This document shows positions 28,980 to 42,395 of a stretch of DNA of 64,000 nt, piece after piece. Position 1 is the first letter of the stretch. Every line of letters begins with the position of its first letter. The notes under the pieces are model-generated. The model was not told the origin of the DNA. It saw only the letters and a program-made list of their open reading frames with translations, and made no database searches. The DNA is taken from positions 62,001 to 126,000 of the forward strand of contig NW_021638297.1 of the NCBI RefSeq assembly GCF_900090045.1. The letters are read 5' to 3'. The position numbers and the translations under genes were made by a program. Origin of the DNA: Plasmodium malariae. Taxonomy: Eukaryota; Apicomplexa; Aconoidasida; Haemosporida; Plasmodiidae.

Positions 28980-29096
28980 TTATTGAGTGTTCCTTTCTTT
29001 TACATTCCCATTTATAGATATTATATTAGTTTTCCTTTCATAAGAATTTCTACGTATTCCAAATATATGTGTGTTTAACAATAATATTAAAGTTGG
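28980..29096 (-). pseudogene. Possible relic of a pir-type C-terminal exon
   Basis: On the minus strand a 38-codon open stretch reads G-I-R-R-N-S-Y-E-R-K-T-N, then continues to a stop at 28980-28982. The basic, serine- and asparagine-rich composition resembles the short cytoplasmic exons of pir or STP1 genes. No intact preceding exon is adjacent. This is a weak composition-based call. Confidence 0.22.
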
Positions 29097-29637
29097 ACAT
29101 CAAATTAAAATTAACTCTTCTTATATTTTCTGTGTGTCAACTTTTCAGTTAATAATTTTGCATAAAATTCTTGTGTTTTAATTTTTTAATTTTTTTTTAC
29201 TTTATTAAACTAGTTAACTCAAGTCTTTATATTTAAACTTTTAACAGTTCTTTAAGAATCATAGTCACTTATATTCTATTATAATTACAATATTATTATT
29301 AAATAAAATTATTCTATAATTTTTATTTTTTTATATTTTTTTAAAATATACTAAAATTAAGTTGCTTATAAATGTTTATTATATGTTCAAACATATTTTC
29401 TTTAGAACTTTTTTGAGTTAGAATTTTGTAAAGAATGATATGTTGTATAGAGTCTGCTACTATCAAAATAACTGATATTTTATAAAACTTTTTATCATCT
29501 ATTTATATTTTTTTATTGGGAACAAAAGTATATGTTTAAATGAATTAAACTAGTATAAAACATATTAACTGTTTATAAATGAAACGGTATTAATATAGAA
29601 ATTCATTGTTATGATAGATTACAGAAATTTTATAAGA

Positions 29638-29919
29638 TCATTTATATTCTTGAGTATAATAATTTATAGTGTTAAAAAGAAAAAATATATAAAGTAATGC
29701 TCTAAGTAGTAAAATTAATATTGGAAATAAAGAGGTAAAGGTATATTTAGTGGAATCGGAAGCTTTTTCTTCTTGTATTAGTAAATAATCTACTGATGTC
29801 CTTTTAGGAAGAAAATTACACTGAAATTTAGTAGTTTTACATGACACCATAACATACATAAGAACCTTACACTTTTGTATATGTTTATAAAATTTATAAG
29901 TACCATATACTTTTTTCAT
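29638..29919 (-). pseudogene. Unclassified small ORF with one membrane helix, possible pir-like remnant
   Basis: A 93-codon minus-strand frame. It contains four cysteines in its N-terminal half, the segment F-L-P-K-R-T-S-V-D-Y-L-L, and a strong hydrophobic helix (S-L-F-P-I-L-I-L-L-L-R-A-L-L-Y-I-F). The order of cysteines, then a leucine-proline segment, then a helix, resembles the end of a pir ectodomain exon, and a pir-like exon 3 relic lies about 550 bp further along the same strand. A stop codon sits two codons before the ATG and no exon 1 was found. It could be a chance frame. Confidence 0.25.
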
Positions 29920-31825
29920 ATTTTACAACTGAGAACAAGAATTTTTTCCATTTTGTACAGAACATTATTTATATGGCTCTTATACAATTAGTTACATATT
30001 TATGTATATATAAAAAGGTATTATATATTAATTCAATAGTGTAGATTTTCTAAATATAGCAAAAAAAAAAAACATTTATAAGTTAACTTATAGAAAGGAA
30101 AAAATTTTAAACTTTTTTGTTCTTATTCAAAGGAGAAAAAACATAAATTTCTTTATGTAAATTATATTGATAACATAGAAACAATGTTTTATATTCCAAA
30201 AAAGGTTCAACATTTGAATGAATATTTTATATTTTTTACATAAAATAATATACAGCTAGTATAAATATGAAAATATTTGAAAATTGAAATATAATATTAT
30301 TTTATATTTAACATTTTTTATTTTTAATTATTAAGTATTAATAGCGTCATTAATTAAGCATATTTAATATATAACAGGAGAATAATGTAAAGTTTATTAA
30401 TATATATTTATATAAGAACATAACGCACTTATATATATAATTAATGAGAAAATAGTTAAACATATTCCAAGGAAATTATACTATTTGTGTAAGATGTCTT
30501 AATTTAGAAAAAACATTAATAATCATGAGAAATGAATAATAATTTTTTGAAAAAGTGGCACAAAAAAATGTTTACAAACAGTGAATGTTGCTGAAACGAA
30601 AAATTCTATTTATAAGAAAATGCTCAGTATTATTTTATTATATAGTATATTTATTTTTCATAATTTATATAATAATTTATATGCGTTGATTTTTATAAAA
30701 TTTTAAATACATTAAACTATAACATATACAGAAGTATTAAATGAGAGAAAAAAAGTGATATGAAAAAAATGTACGAAAAATGAAAACTAACTAAACAAGC
30801 AGTATTAGAAATATCAGGCTGACTGTGATATTTTCTTAAATCAATATAAATACAATAATGTTATTTTCTTCAAAATTCTGCTTTTTTTTTATTTTTAAGA
30901 TTTTTCTTTAGAAATATAATATTTTAAGGGGGAAAAAACAAGAGTATTCAACGTTAAATTATAGTATTTACTTTGGAATTAATATTTTTTTAACTTATTA
31001 TTTTTTGTCTCTTATATAATTATAGGTAATATTAATATGTATACGGAGAATAATATTACCCTTAAAGATATTTTTATCAAAATATTATTTAAAATTTATT
31101 AAGCTATAATTTCTAAAACATATCAATAATACAATGTATTTGTAAATAAATAAACAAAATATGATTTTTTTTTTCAAAATTTATTAGGATTAAAATTACT
31201 AAATCATATATTTTAGAGGGTAATATTATTATTTTTTTTATATGTTATGTACATATAACAGCATGTATATAATATAAATATATTTAATTCGAAATAACTA
31301 TAATATGATACTATGTTATGCAAGGTTTTTATGCGAATTTCAATTTTAAATATCATTTTTTTTTATTTTTCTTTATTTTGTTAACTGTACTAAAAGAATA
31401 AATTTTATTAAAAACAGTATATGTAATAGATGAATTTTAGCATTTCTCGCTTAGCAAATAATGATATAAATAAAGATTAATTAGAAATTGTAATATTCAA
31501 ATTTACAATAGAAATAAAAAAGCTATATTTTATTTTCCTTCAAAATATTTATTTTTTTTATGTCATGCATTATCCTTTAAATATGATTTTTTATATATAT
31601 AATAAATAATTAAATGTGCAATTTGTATAATTAACCTAACACAAAATTCGAAAAAATGATTTTTCTTTTGTTTTTATTACTATTATTTTGTTGTTATTAT
31701 AATTTATATTTTTTTAACAATAGTAATTATTTGTTCGGAAACATAATATTTATCAAAAAGGAGTTATTAGTAGGAACACTCCATTTAAATTGGAAATCGT
31801 TTTCTCACTATATATAATATAGTAT
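29920..31825. other. AT-rich intergenic region
   Basis: Nothing recognisable on either strand apart from homopolymer and TA tracts. Confidence 0.6.
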
Positions 31826-31960
31826 TATCTACATTTTGTACATTACATATTAATTTTATCTCAATATTTTCAAATATGAATAAACCATATGTATATTTTT
31901 TTTATTTTTTTTTTTGAAAAGGGTTAATAAAATAATTATTTAATTATTGTATAATATGAA
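31826..31960 (+). promoter_or_regulatory. Conserved upstream motif cluster before an exported-protein gene
   Basis: TATCTACATTTTGTACATTACATAT words lie about 419 bp before the start at 32245, followed near 31930 by AATTATTTAATTATTGTATA, which also follows the cluster at other loci. The fam-type upstream module thus appears to be shared by this non-fam gene. Confidence 0.35.
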
Positions 31961-32244
31961 ATTATTAAATTATATATTTTATATATTTATAAATGAATTC
32001 AAATAAAGTTATTCTGATGAATAAAAATTTTTTAAAAGATACATTAAGTTTAAAATTTAATAATAAAATATTAGAGTTTTCTAACATTTTATATGTTGTA
32101 AAATACATTATTCTTATATATATATTATTAATTTTTTAGGGAAAAAAAATAATAAAAGATATAGTATCCTTGTAATTAAAATAATATTATATTATTATTA
32201 ATTTTGTTTTAACAAGTTATATTACTATATCAAAAATCTACATC

Positions 32245-33110
32245 ATGAAACAAAGGACTATATTATTCTTTTTTATCAATATTGTGACTTTTATCCTTTT
32301 AAATTGGATATATCATTTTAATAATGAAGAGGTATTATATTATTAATTAAAGATAATTTTATTATACAGTTTTTTATTTTATTATTTTTATTACTATTTT
32401 TTATTACAAAGGAATTATTTATTTCTTTAAATCATGAATATTTGTCTTTTTAGTGTACCTTTTATAATTATTTGGATCATAATCACAAGGTTTATAGAAC
32501 ATTAGATACTAGAATTTATCGATTACTATTAGAACGTAAAAACAAGAGGTGTTCTAATATTGTATGCATGAAAGGAGATAAATCAAATATTAGAACATAT
32601 GAAAAAACAGATACGTCTAAAAATAAAAAGGGCACCATAGAAAAAAATAAAAAACCAATTAAAAGTTCATTAAATATTATCTTAGGTTATGGGAAACCTA
32701 AGAAGAATAAATATCGTGAAAGCAATGCAGAAAACACATATTTTTATAAAAGTATAATGAGAAAAAATAATTATGTAAAGGAAGTTAGGAAAGCTGCAAA
32801 TGCTGATTTTAAGTATTTAAGAAAATGTATACAAAGAAAAGGTGATATATTTTTTGCTTTAGTTATCTTCCATGTAATAGTTGGAGTAGCAGCTGCTGCG
32901 TTATATGCTATTCTTAAGGGGTTAACTGTAACTGATGCATATTTATTTAAAGTTCTTTCACCATTATTTATATTATGGCTTATAGTTTTAGTATGGCTTT
33001 TTCGTATCGAGAGAAAAACAGAAAAATATGAAAAGTTAATACATATAAAAAGTGTTTTACATAATACAGCATATCCTTTTGTTGGCAAAGTAGTCCATTA
33101 TAAGAACTAA
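32245..33110 (+). CDS. Plasmodium exported protein, unknown function, two membrane helices
   Basis: Exons 32245-32331 and 32454-33110 (GTATTA donor, TTTTTAG acceptor) encode 247 residues. Exon 1 is a 29-residue signal sequence closely resembling the fam exon 1, including F-I-L-L-N-W-I-Y. Exon 2 starts with R-T-L-D-T-R-I-Y and R-L-L-L-E near residues 52-56, a strict RxLxE export motif. A lysine- and asparagine-rich segment follows, then helices near residues 161-182 (alanine/valine-rich) and 193-214 separated by only about ten residues. The tail K-Y-E-K-L is basic. The remainder of exon 2 does not match either fam subtype, so I do not assign a family. Export to the red cell is inferred from the signal and motif. 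Confidence 0.82.
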
Positions 33111-36100
33111 TATTTATCATTTCATAATTTGTAAACCAAAATAACAAGCATATCTCTAATACCATATATTTAATGGGTAAATATACAGCTGTCAGGGTTT
33201 TTTGATTCTGAAGTGTAAAAAGTTAGACTTTTATATTTTTTCTAAATTTGAATGTTTTAATGTTATTCATATTTTATTTTAAAATATTTTTTTAGTTTAA
33301 TTATATATTGTAATATATATATTTCTATATATAACAGTAATTTTTAAAAAATATATGTAACTTGATACAAGCATATAAAAGCCCATCATATATAATTTTA
33401 ATGATATATGTATCAACGTATATTTTTAATTACAAAAAAAATAGTCTGGACTCTTTTTTATGTTATTTTAGTCTTATTTACTATTTTATGAAGTAATTAA
33501 AAAATGTATGATTAATCTTTTTAATTATGAATAAATGTATCTTTATTTAGTGTGAAGAAATGTAGTGAATTAATATAATTTTATGGTTATATATTTTTCC
33601 TTTAAAATTTTTTTTTTTTTTGCACATAAATAACAAATAAACTATGAGTTGAATCATCCGCATCACAATACATTTTTTTTGTATACTTAAAAGATAAATT
33701 TGTTCTATAAGTTCTGAGATTAAATTTAAAAAAAAGTAAAATAATGAAATATAATGAAGTAGATCACATATATAATTTCATATAAAATATATTATAATTA
33801 ATTTTCATTTATTTTTCCTCTTTTTCTTTTTATTATTATAAAATAATTTGTTTAATCACTAATGTTATTTTTTTATAAGTCGGAAGAAGGAGTAGAATAT
33901 ATATGACATTTCAAATAATAGAAGAAGAAAGATGAAGAACATTTTCGTTTATATTAATAATTTTATTACAATATATTCTCTTATTAAATTATAAAGATTA
34001 TTATATTTACGTAGAATTATACTTTACAATTCTGGTTGATATTAGTTTCCACTGTTTAATTTAACATAGAATGTCAGTTTTATTTTATTTTTAGTTATAT
34101 ATGCGTGGGTTTTCTTATTAATATTTATATATAAGAAAAGGAATAAGCATTTAATGAATAAAATTCGGTATTTTGCTTTTGCTTGTTCTATTCTTTGTTC
34201 TCTGTAGTTAATTGAATTATACCTTTTATAATGGGTGCATTAATTAATTATACTTTATTTTTTTTTTATTATGGTTAAAATAATATTAATTAAATTTAAG
34301 TAGACCTACAAACTATAAGAATATGTTAAATAAATTTTGAATATACTAGATTAATTAAAAAGAATTAACATTAATAAATTATTATAGTGAGATAAAAAAA
34401 ATTGATACTGTAAATGAACATTTCATAAAAATATAAATTTCTTTAATTTCGTGTTTAATTAATTTGTATATGTTTCTGGTGATATATTTTTGCTATTCTA
34501 TTAGTTGTAATAGTACAATTGAAAAGATATAGTAGCTCTATAGTATTCATTATTGTAAAAAGATTAATTAATGAAACTATAGGAAAATGAAGCCTTATCT
34601 GAAAATATATGTAATGTACTATTATATATTTTAAAAAAATACGCTGAAGCAAAAATAGTTTTATTCCCTAAAATTATATAAAATTAATAACATTACTCTT
34701 CAGAAGAAGTATAACCAATTATTGTAGAACACATGTTCAAGATTAATGAGTATTATACCTGATATTATATCTAGATGAAGTAAAAAAATTTTAATATATG
34801 TGTATATTTAATAATTCTACGCAGTTATGTATTATAAATTTAATCAAGAATAAATTAAATATTTCAAAGTTTAGGGTTCAGTTTACTTCTATGAAATAAT
34901 GAAAATTTTTTGTGTTATTTAATTTTTAGACGAAATTTTTTGTGGAGGATTATTATTATTTTGGTGAATTTGAAGGTTATTCAAATGAATAACGGGGTTA
35001 TTATATTCATTATTTTATTATTATATATATATAATTTTGATTTAACATAATTTTATAAAAATATATTTTAATATTTATAATAAAATAATCTAATGACAAA
35101 AAAGAACTTTTATTTTTATTTTTTATATAATTAAAAAAATAAATAATTATATATTTTTATAAATATAAAAGAGAAAATGAAAAATGTTCTAAGAAAAAAG
35201 CATACGGCATAGAATTATTTAGAAGATGAAGAAATTATTTTATCAATATCTTTGTATTATATATATTTCATATATTTTTGAAATCTATTTTTTAATATAA
35301 ATATTAGAAGCTTATGTTTTTACCAATTTTTATGTAATAATTCTTGTGTAATTATTTAATATATATGTCTTTGAAATTATAAAATTGTATAAAAGATACT
35401 AAAATTTCATCTTTATTAATATTACAGTATTTACATATAATATAGTAAAATAAATTATTATTATGTCAATATTTTCAACTTGATTTATTAATAAAAAAAT
35501 ATATTTTAACTATAATTATTATTTTTCCCTCTTTTTAAATATATTAATTTGTTTTTTTTAATTCAAAACTGATTAAACTTGAAATAATTTATTTTGTTTT
35601 TTTGATTGCTAATAATATATTTTCGAATATATAAATTTATTATAATTACAATCTGTATTGTAAATATACAATGAGAAAAATTACTAATTTATATAATAAT
35701 ATCCTTGTTATATGTAGTAACTGTACTATATGAAAATAATAATTATTTATATTTCCTCCTAAAAAAATGTTTTTTATAGTATGTATTAAAATAAAAATAT
35801 TTTTATTTTTAATTAATTATTTAATAAAAAAAATCAATAAATTATTTACATTACTAAATATTTTTTATGATACTGTTATATATAGTATATATATATATAT
35901 TCTTTTTGTTTCTGTTATATGAACAAACATATTGGTATAAATGTCATTGATATTATTTTACTGCAAAGAATACATTTACACTAAATACTTTTCTACCACG
36001 TTTTTTTTAATTATGTTAATATTATTCTCGATATATGTTTATTTACATTTTTTAAAAGAACAGATGTAGAAGTTAATAATTTATTAATAATCTATTGAAT

Positions 36101-36816
36101 AATAATGAATCATATTAAGATTTACAAATAATTTATAAATTTGTAAAATAAATATACAGAAATATAAATATCGTTACTTATTACTTTAATAAATATACAT
36201 ATTTACTTAGATTTCCATATAAAATATATTTTACTTTATTAATATAGAATGGCTTATAAAAGAACATGTATTTTTTTTTAGACAAATACTAATCTATACT
36301 TTATATAATTAAAAATATTTTTCATAATTTCATTTAATTTTTCTGTTAGTTTTACTATCAAAATAATTAATATTGTTTAATTGTAGAAGATAATTCTGCA
36401 TAAAAATATATAAAATTATAATTTTTTCTTAGGAAGCATGCAAAAGTTCACAAGTACCCTCTGAATATAGCAAGTATATATTTTCTACATGTTATACATT
36501 ATTTTGTGTGAAAAAAAAAATTTTTATTGCCGAATGAATAATTTTCATATTTTTTTCATCTTATCTAATATTATTCTTTTTCATATTATTTTATTTTATT
36601 ATTAGTAGTACGTAAAATATCTCTCTATATATATATTATACCAAATCAAATTGTATGTTATATTACGTTAGAAAAATTTAATATAAGTTATGCCTATATA
36701 AATTCAATTAATTACTCTTAAAATAAAATAAATCCAAAACAATATAAGTATGTTTTATTGTATGCAGGAACTAAAATATAACTAACATATTTATTAGTTA
36801 ATATATATTAGCATTA
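33111..36816. other. AT-rich intergenic region
   Basis: No gene supported. The minus-strand frame at 34455-34652 is low-complexity. A short TTTTTAG-preceded open stretch at about 34930-34993 looks like the beginning of an export-protein exon 2 but stops after 21 codons and has no exon 1. Confidence 0.55.
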
Positions 36817-37533
36817 ATGAACAGTACAATGAATGAAAATTTTAAGCCCTTTTTTTTTATTAAAATATTAGTATTTACCCTTTTAATTTGGATATATCTT
36901 TATAAAAATAATGTAATATTATAATAATATTTCTTATTTTACTTTTTTTTGTGTTCCACTTTTTATTTTTAAAAATTTTATTATCTTAGTATAAATATAT
37001 AAATACTTGTAAATAATAAATGTTAACATTCTTTTTTTTAGTGTATATGTGGAAAATCTATGGATAAAAAGAATAAACTAGATAGCTATTCAAGTTTAAG
37101 AACTAATAGACTACTATCAGAGAGTTCACTGGATGTTATATCTACCGGATATCGATCAGGTGACAAAGGTTATTACAAATTAATGGATGAAAAGGCGGAT
37201 ACATATAAAACTGACAAGGACTCTAAGTCACGAAAGAATAAAATAAAAGAAATTTTATTAAAAGCAGAGGAAAGGAATAACTTATTTAAGAAAAGGAAAT
37301 ATTCTTCGTTTAATATATTAGATTTATTTCTTGAAAAGGATATATTCAACGAATTAGATTCCGTAGATAAATTTAATAATAATAAGAAAATTGATATACA
37401 GACTGCAAGATTAATGAAGCGAAGGAAGACATCTTTAGGGTATATTCGGATTTTTTTAATTCTTTTGATAATTTTCATATTTTTTTGTTTGTCATATGTT
37501 TTTGTTTGTTTATGTTGTGGCAAATTGATTTAA
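36817..37533 (+). CDS. Plasmodium exported protein, unknown function, C-terminally truncated
   Basis: Exons 36817-36912 and 37042-37533 (GTAATA donor, TTTTTTTAG acceptor) encode 195 residues. Exon 1 (32 codons) is a signal sequence with F-T-L-L-I-W-I-Y, like the fam and 32245 exons. Exon 2 opens C-I-C-G-K-S and has R-L-L-S-E near residues 55-59, a strict RxLxE export motif. A charged region, E-K-D-I-F-N-E-L-D-S and one membrane helix near residues 168-191 follow. F-N-E-L-D recalls the fam-l-type core, hinting at distant relationship. The frame stops at TAA 37531-37533. The same frame then continues open for 67 codons after a second TAA and includes a hydrophobic segment, so the gene probably once had a second helix. 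It may still make the shorter product. Confidence 0.7.
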
Positions 37534-37755
37534 GGGTATAAAGGTAGCTCATAAAGGAACACTTTTATATTAATTCCAACATTATCAGCAATTTATGTGC
37601 TTTTAGTATTTATGAATCTTTCATTTTTATCAGGTATTCATTATACTTCTAATAAGACTGAAAATTTTAAAATAAAAAATGGAGGTAGTTTAAATATATG
37701 TAATAATATTTTTAATTCTACTAATAAGAAAGACATTCAATATGGAATAAAATGA
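37534..37755 (+). pseudogene. Remnant of the lost C-terminal part of the preceding gene
   Basis: Directly continuing the exon 2 frame, there is a second stop at 37552-37554, then 66 open codons to TGA at 37753-37755. The first part is strongly hydrophobic (I-L-I-P-T-L-S-A-I-Y-V-L-L-V-F), as expected for the second helix of a two-helix exported protein. Confidence 0.5.
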
Positions 37756-40700
37756 TGATAGTATCCTTAAAAATAATATATAAATAAGAGATGTGCATAC
37801 AAAATTTTTATATTAACACATACATATATATAACTATTTGATATTAAATATAAAAATACTTTTTTTAATCCTTAGTGATTTTCATTGTTGTATTTTTAAA
37901 ATCTGCTATATAGAGAATTGATTTAATGTAATTTGATATTTTGCCATAATATATTTGTGTATATATATATTTTTGTTCAATGATATATATATATATATAC
38001 ATATATTTTGTATAAAATTCATTTATAAGTGCGCATATAGCATTATCTCATTAATTTAATAGGGTATTTCGTGTTGTTAATAGCAAAACATGGATGTAAT
38101 TTGTTTTCAACTTTCTTATTTTTTTAGTCCAAAATGATTAATCGGTGAATTAATTAAAAAGAAGTATTACTTTCTTTGAATTAATTGTAAACGTTTTTTG
38201 ATGTATTCTATATAATAAAAATAGTGCATATATTTTTTGCTTTTTGTAAAAAGTAATTTTAAATAAATTGTATAGTAGATATCATGATAAATGTATTACA
38301 ATGAAATTTTACCATAAACATACATTAAATATATTTTAAAATTTTTCAGTGTTTTAAATATGAAAATATAAATAAGTAATAAAAAACAATTGTTTACAAA
38401 ATGAATCATTTGTTCATTATTGTCTTTGAGGAATACATATTCTTGTAAATAAATTGTACTAGGTACATTTATTGTAGTTTTTACAAGAAACGGGTTGTTA
38501 ATTTAATTTTATAAGAATAACCAAAATATTTGTTATAAAGTACTGTTATAGATATATATCATACTATAAGTTTTCCTTTTTGGTTAACGTTAAATATTTC
38601 AATATTTTATTAAATTATTTAATTATATATATACATTGTTTTGCAAAATATTATATATAAAAAGTTCTGTTTGTGAAAGAACCAATTTAATAATACATAG
38701 CACATTTTTATCAAGGATTAATATCCGTGAGCATGGTTTCTACATATATTCATTTTTAATGGCATAAATTTTTTATAATACATAATATATTATAAATTTT
38801 TGTTTTTTTTTCCTTTTACTGTATATGTTGAATTTATTTATATAATGAAATTTATAATGTAAAATACATAAATAGAGACAAATATATACTTTTTATAATT
38901 ATATTTAAATTATCTATTTTTATAAAGGCTTTTGATATATAATTTAAAATTTTTTTTCAAAATTTAGCAAGTAGTATATTTTCATTTTGTAACATGGTAA
39001 TATAACATGTTCAATTGGATATCACAATTTTTAATAATTTAGAAATGTATAAATTAATATAAGTTTTTAAATAATTGAAATATATAGAACATTTTAAATT
39101 AATTTTGACATATTTGAACAAATACCATTCTCTACATCACAGGTAAATATTGTATAACTGAAAGTCTTTATATAGACTAATTTTATATATATATATATAT
39201 ATATATTTTGGGCGGAGGTGGAAATATTGAATATATGTTATTTCAAGTTTATTGAAATATTTTTAAGTGTATTAAACATAATTTAAGTAATATAATAATG
39301 TTAATGATGGTAACGTTTATGAATAATTTAAAGTCTGCTCCTATATGATTTAAAATACTCTCATTGTTATATAAGGTAAACAATAAAAAATATATATATG
39401 AGGTATGCACCCTTTTTTATTATCTAAAGTGCACTGAGATAATCCATAATAGTTCTACATTAAATTAAAATACTTTTCCAATTTATAGTAATGTTACATT
39501 ATGCACTTTAAAAAATTGTTTATATAATAAAGACAAAAAAAAAAAATATTTGGAAATAAAATAAAGAATGAAAAAATAATAAAAAAAAAAAAAATTATAT
39601 GAATTAGTATATTAATACTAAGATAAACAGAATTTTTATAACAAATCAATTTAATGACATTAATTTATATCTGAGAAATGGCAGTGTATTAAATTTTGTA
39701 TTTTAACTTGTAACTATGGGAATATTATATATGCAAAAAAAATTTGAGAAAATTAACTGCATAAAATTACTGAATTGTGGTTTAATACAAGTTGATTTTA
39801 GAACATATCCAATATGTACCTTAATTTTTATGGAAAGAAAATCATATCTTATTTTATAAACTAAGTAGTTGTATAAATTTTCCGTTTTAAATTTATTTAT
39901 AGATATGTGTTTATATAAAGAATGTCACATAAGGAATTAGATTAATATTATTTATATAGGGGAATGTTATGATGTACATGATATATCTTAATATTCAATG
40001 TTGCTCATAATATATATATTACTAAATGAATGTTTTATTCTACATAAATATAGAATCAATACTTATATATAAAAACTGTATAATAAAGTATAATATAATT
40101 TAATAATAATATTTTAATAAATGATGTTTTGTAAGGAATTAACAATTTTATGGAAACTTGATGTAAATTATAAGAATAGAATTTAATTATTCTAATATTA
40201 TTAATATTTAAGCATTATGTCACATAAGTACAAATAAACATATATAAATGGTGAATATTATCAATGATATATGTACGTAATAATTATCATTGAAAAATAT
40301 ATAAATGATAACGGGTCATATATAAATGAAAAATAAATTATTATTAATAAAATAGGAATACATGTCTATAAGGATATACAATTAAATGGTTAATTACGTT
40401 ATATAATTTTGCATGTATGAATTTCTAGAAATATTAGTAACAGTTTAATTAAAATATATAATAAGCTGTATCAGAGATTTTAAAATGATACTAAAAACTG
40501 AATAATTTAAGTAATAGAATTTATGTGGAGTATATTTAATAGATTTATATTATCACTTAAAAAAAAGTTTCTGTGAAAAAAATTATTACTATAGTTTAAT
40601 ATGGTTTTGATCATATAACAAATTAAAAAAAATATCATAAAAATATAAAGATATTACTAACAAAATATTTGCACTTAATATTATAATATATTTACAGGTA

Positions 40701-41974
40701 AATATATAAATGTTATTGGATTAATATTTATATATATATAATAAATCAAATTAACATATGATTTAGGTGAGTAACATGAAAAATATTAATTATACTTAAA
40801 AATAAAATGTTCCATAAAAGCCTACTTCATTTTATGAAAATATAAAATATTCATAGCGAGATAATTAAAATTATTGACATATGAGTCTATTAAAAATATG
40901 GATATCAAAAATTATTAAATAGGCATCCATTAAAATGAAACAATAACTTTATATATAAAGTAATGGAATAAAAATATAATTATGCTAATTTTTGTGAAAT
41001 TATTTCCTTTAATTCAAAAATTGTGTTATATTTAATAATTTTATTTATTTTTTTAATTTATTATTAATATTTTTTTTATTTTGCAAAAAATAACACGAAA
41101 TATGTTTTATATGATTAGAATAACCTCTTATACAAATAATAATTTTATTATTGTTGAATACTGCGTTGTAAACAAAACATAATAAAGATATTAAAGTATA
41201 TATTATATTTGATGCTAATTATAATTTTTATATAAAGCACTTTATTTGGGTTTATTTTATATTACATTTTATTTTTTAAACATATGCCATATATAATATA
41301 GGTTGTAAATTCGTAAAAAAAAAAAACATATGTATGTTGTAAAAAATTCATAAGCAAAATTAATGAATGCATAATTTTCACAACATTTATATTTATTCTA
41401 ATACATTATATAAGAAATATATGATCCATAATATTTATTTTTAAATATATTTCAATACAACTCTTCCTGTAATTATTATTATCTTATACAGTATATATTT
41501 AACAATTTTATTTATTGTTTGTTTTGGTTTTCATGCATAATAATTTTTTCACATATAAAAAAATATGAAAAAATATGAACTTATGAATTTATTATTTAAG
41601 AATTATAATATATATTTAAAAATATACGATTTGTATATTATTGTATATTTATGATACAAAAATATAAAACGTTCATGTGGATCATAGTTTTAAAATATAA
41701 AAATTACTATAAATTATAATATAAACTAAAATTATAAGATTTTGAGGTTCAATATATTTTTTTTTTTAATTTTTTTTAGTTATAATAAATACTGTATAAT
41801 TTATTTGATGGAAATATTATTCTCTGAAGTATTCATTTTATCAATTACTTTATAAATAAAAAAAATAATTATAAGAATTAATTTTTTTAAAATATATTCT
41901 GTATTTCTTGGAATATTGATAATAAGAATAAATAAATTAAATAAGTAATTATAGTGATAATAAATGATAGAGTA
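37756..41974. other. Long AT-rich intergenic region
   Basis: More than 4 kb without a supported gene. It includes TA tracts near 37981-38006 and 39184-39207 and poly-A runs near 39535-39595. Confidence 0.6.
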
Positions 41975-42010
41975 TATACTACCTACATTTTATACTTTGT
42001 ATATTTCAAA
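41975..42010 (+). promoter_or_regulatory. Conserved fam upstream motif cluster (diverged)
   Basis: ACTACCTACATTTTATACTTTGTATAT-type words about 421 bp before the start at 42396. This is the least well preserved of the clusters. Confidence 0.3.
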
Positions 42011-42395
42011 TAAATCTCCATATTTTAAAAAATTTAGGTACAATTTTTTTTTTTTAAATGATTTATTTAGCATTAATAATTACACCACTAAGAAATAATT
42101 TATAAATTTTGATTTATCATGAATATTATATAATTATATTATTGTAGTTAAAATTGTGCTTTTATAAATAAAATTAAGATAAAAAATTTATAATGCTTTT
42201 TAATTATTATATTTCTTTGTTTCTATTGTAAAAAGCATTATATTTTTGAATTTTATTGGATTTTTATAAGAAAATAATAAAAAAATAATTAGAAAATTAA
42301 GCAAATATTTTAAGTATCTTTTGTAATTATCAGGAAATTATATTGTTATATACTATTTTCTTGTTGAATATATTGCACTTTTATTGATCTATATG

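Noticed and set aside
34930..34993. TTTTTAG followed by 20 open codons resembling the start of an export-protein exon 2
   Set aside because: No signal-sequence exon upstream, and the frame ends without an export motif; probably chance.
32771..37523. Minus-strand frames at 32771-33088, 32980-33165 and 37173-37523
   Set aside because: Antisense shadows of the exported-protein genes at 32245 and 36817, which have signal exon, splice sites and export motif on the plus strand.
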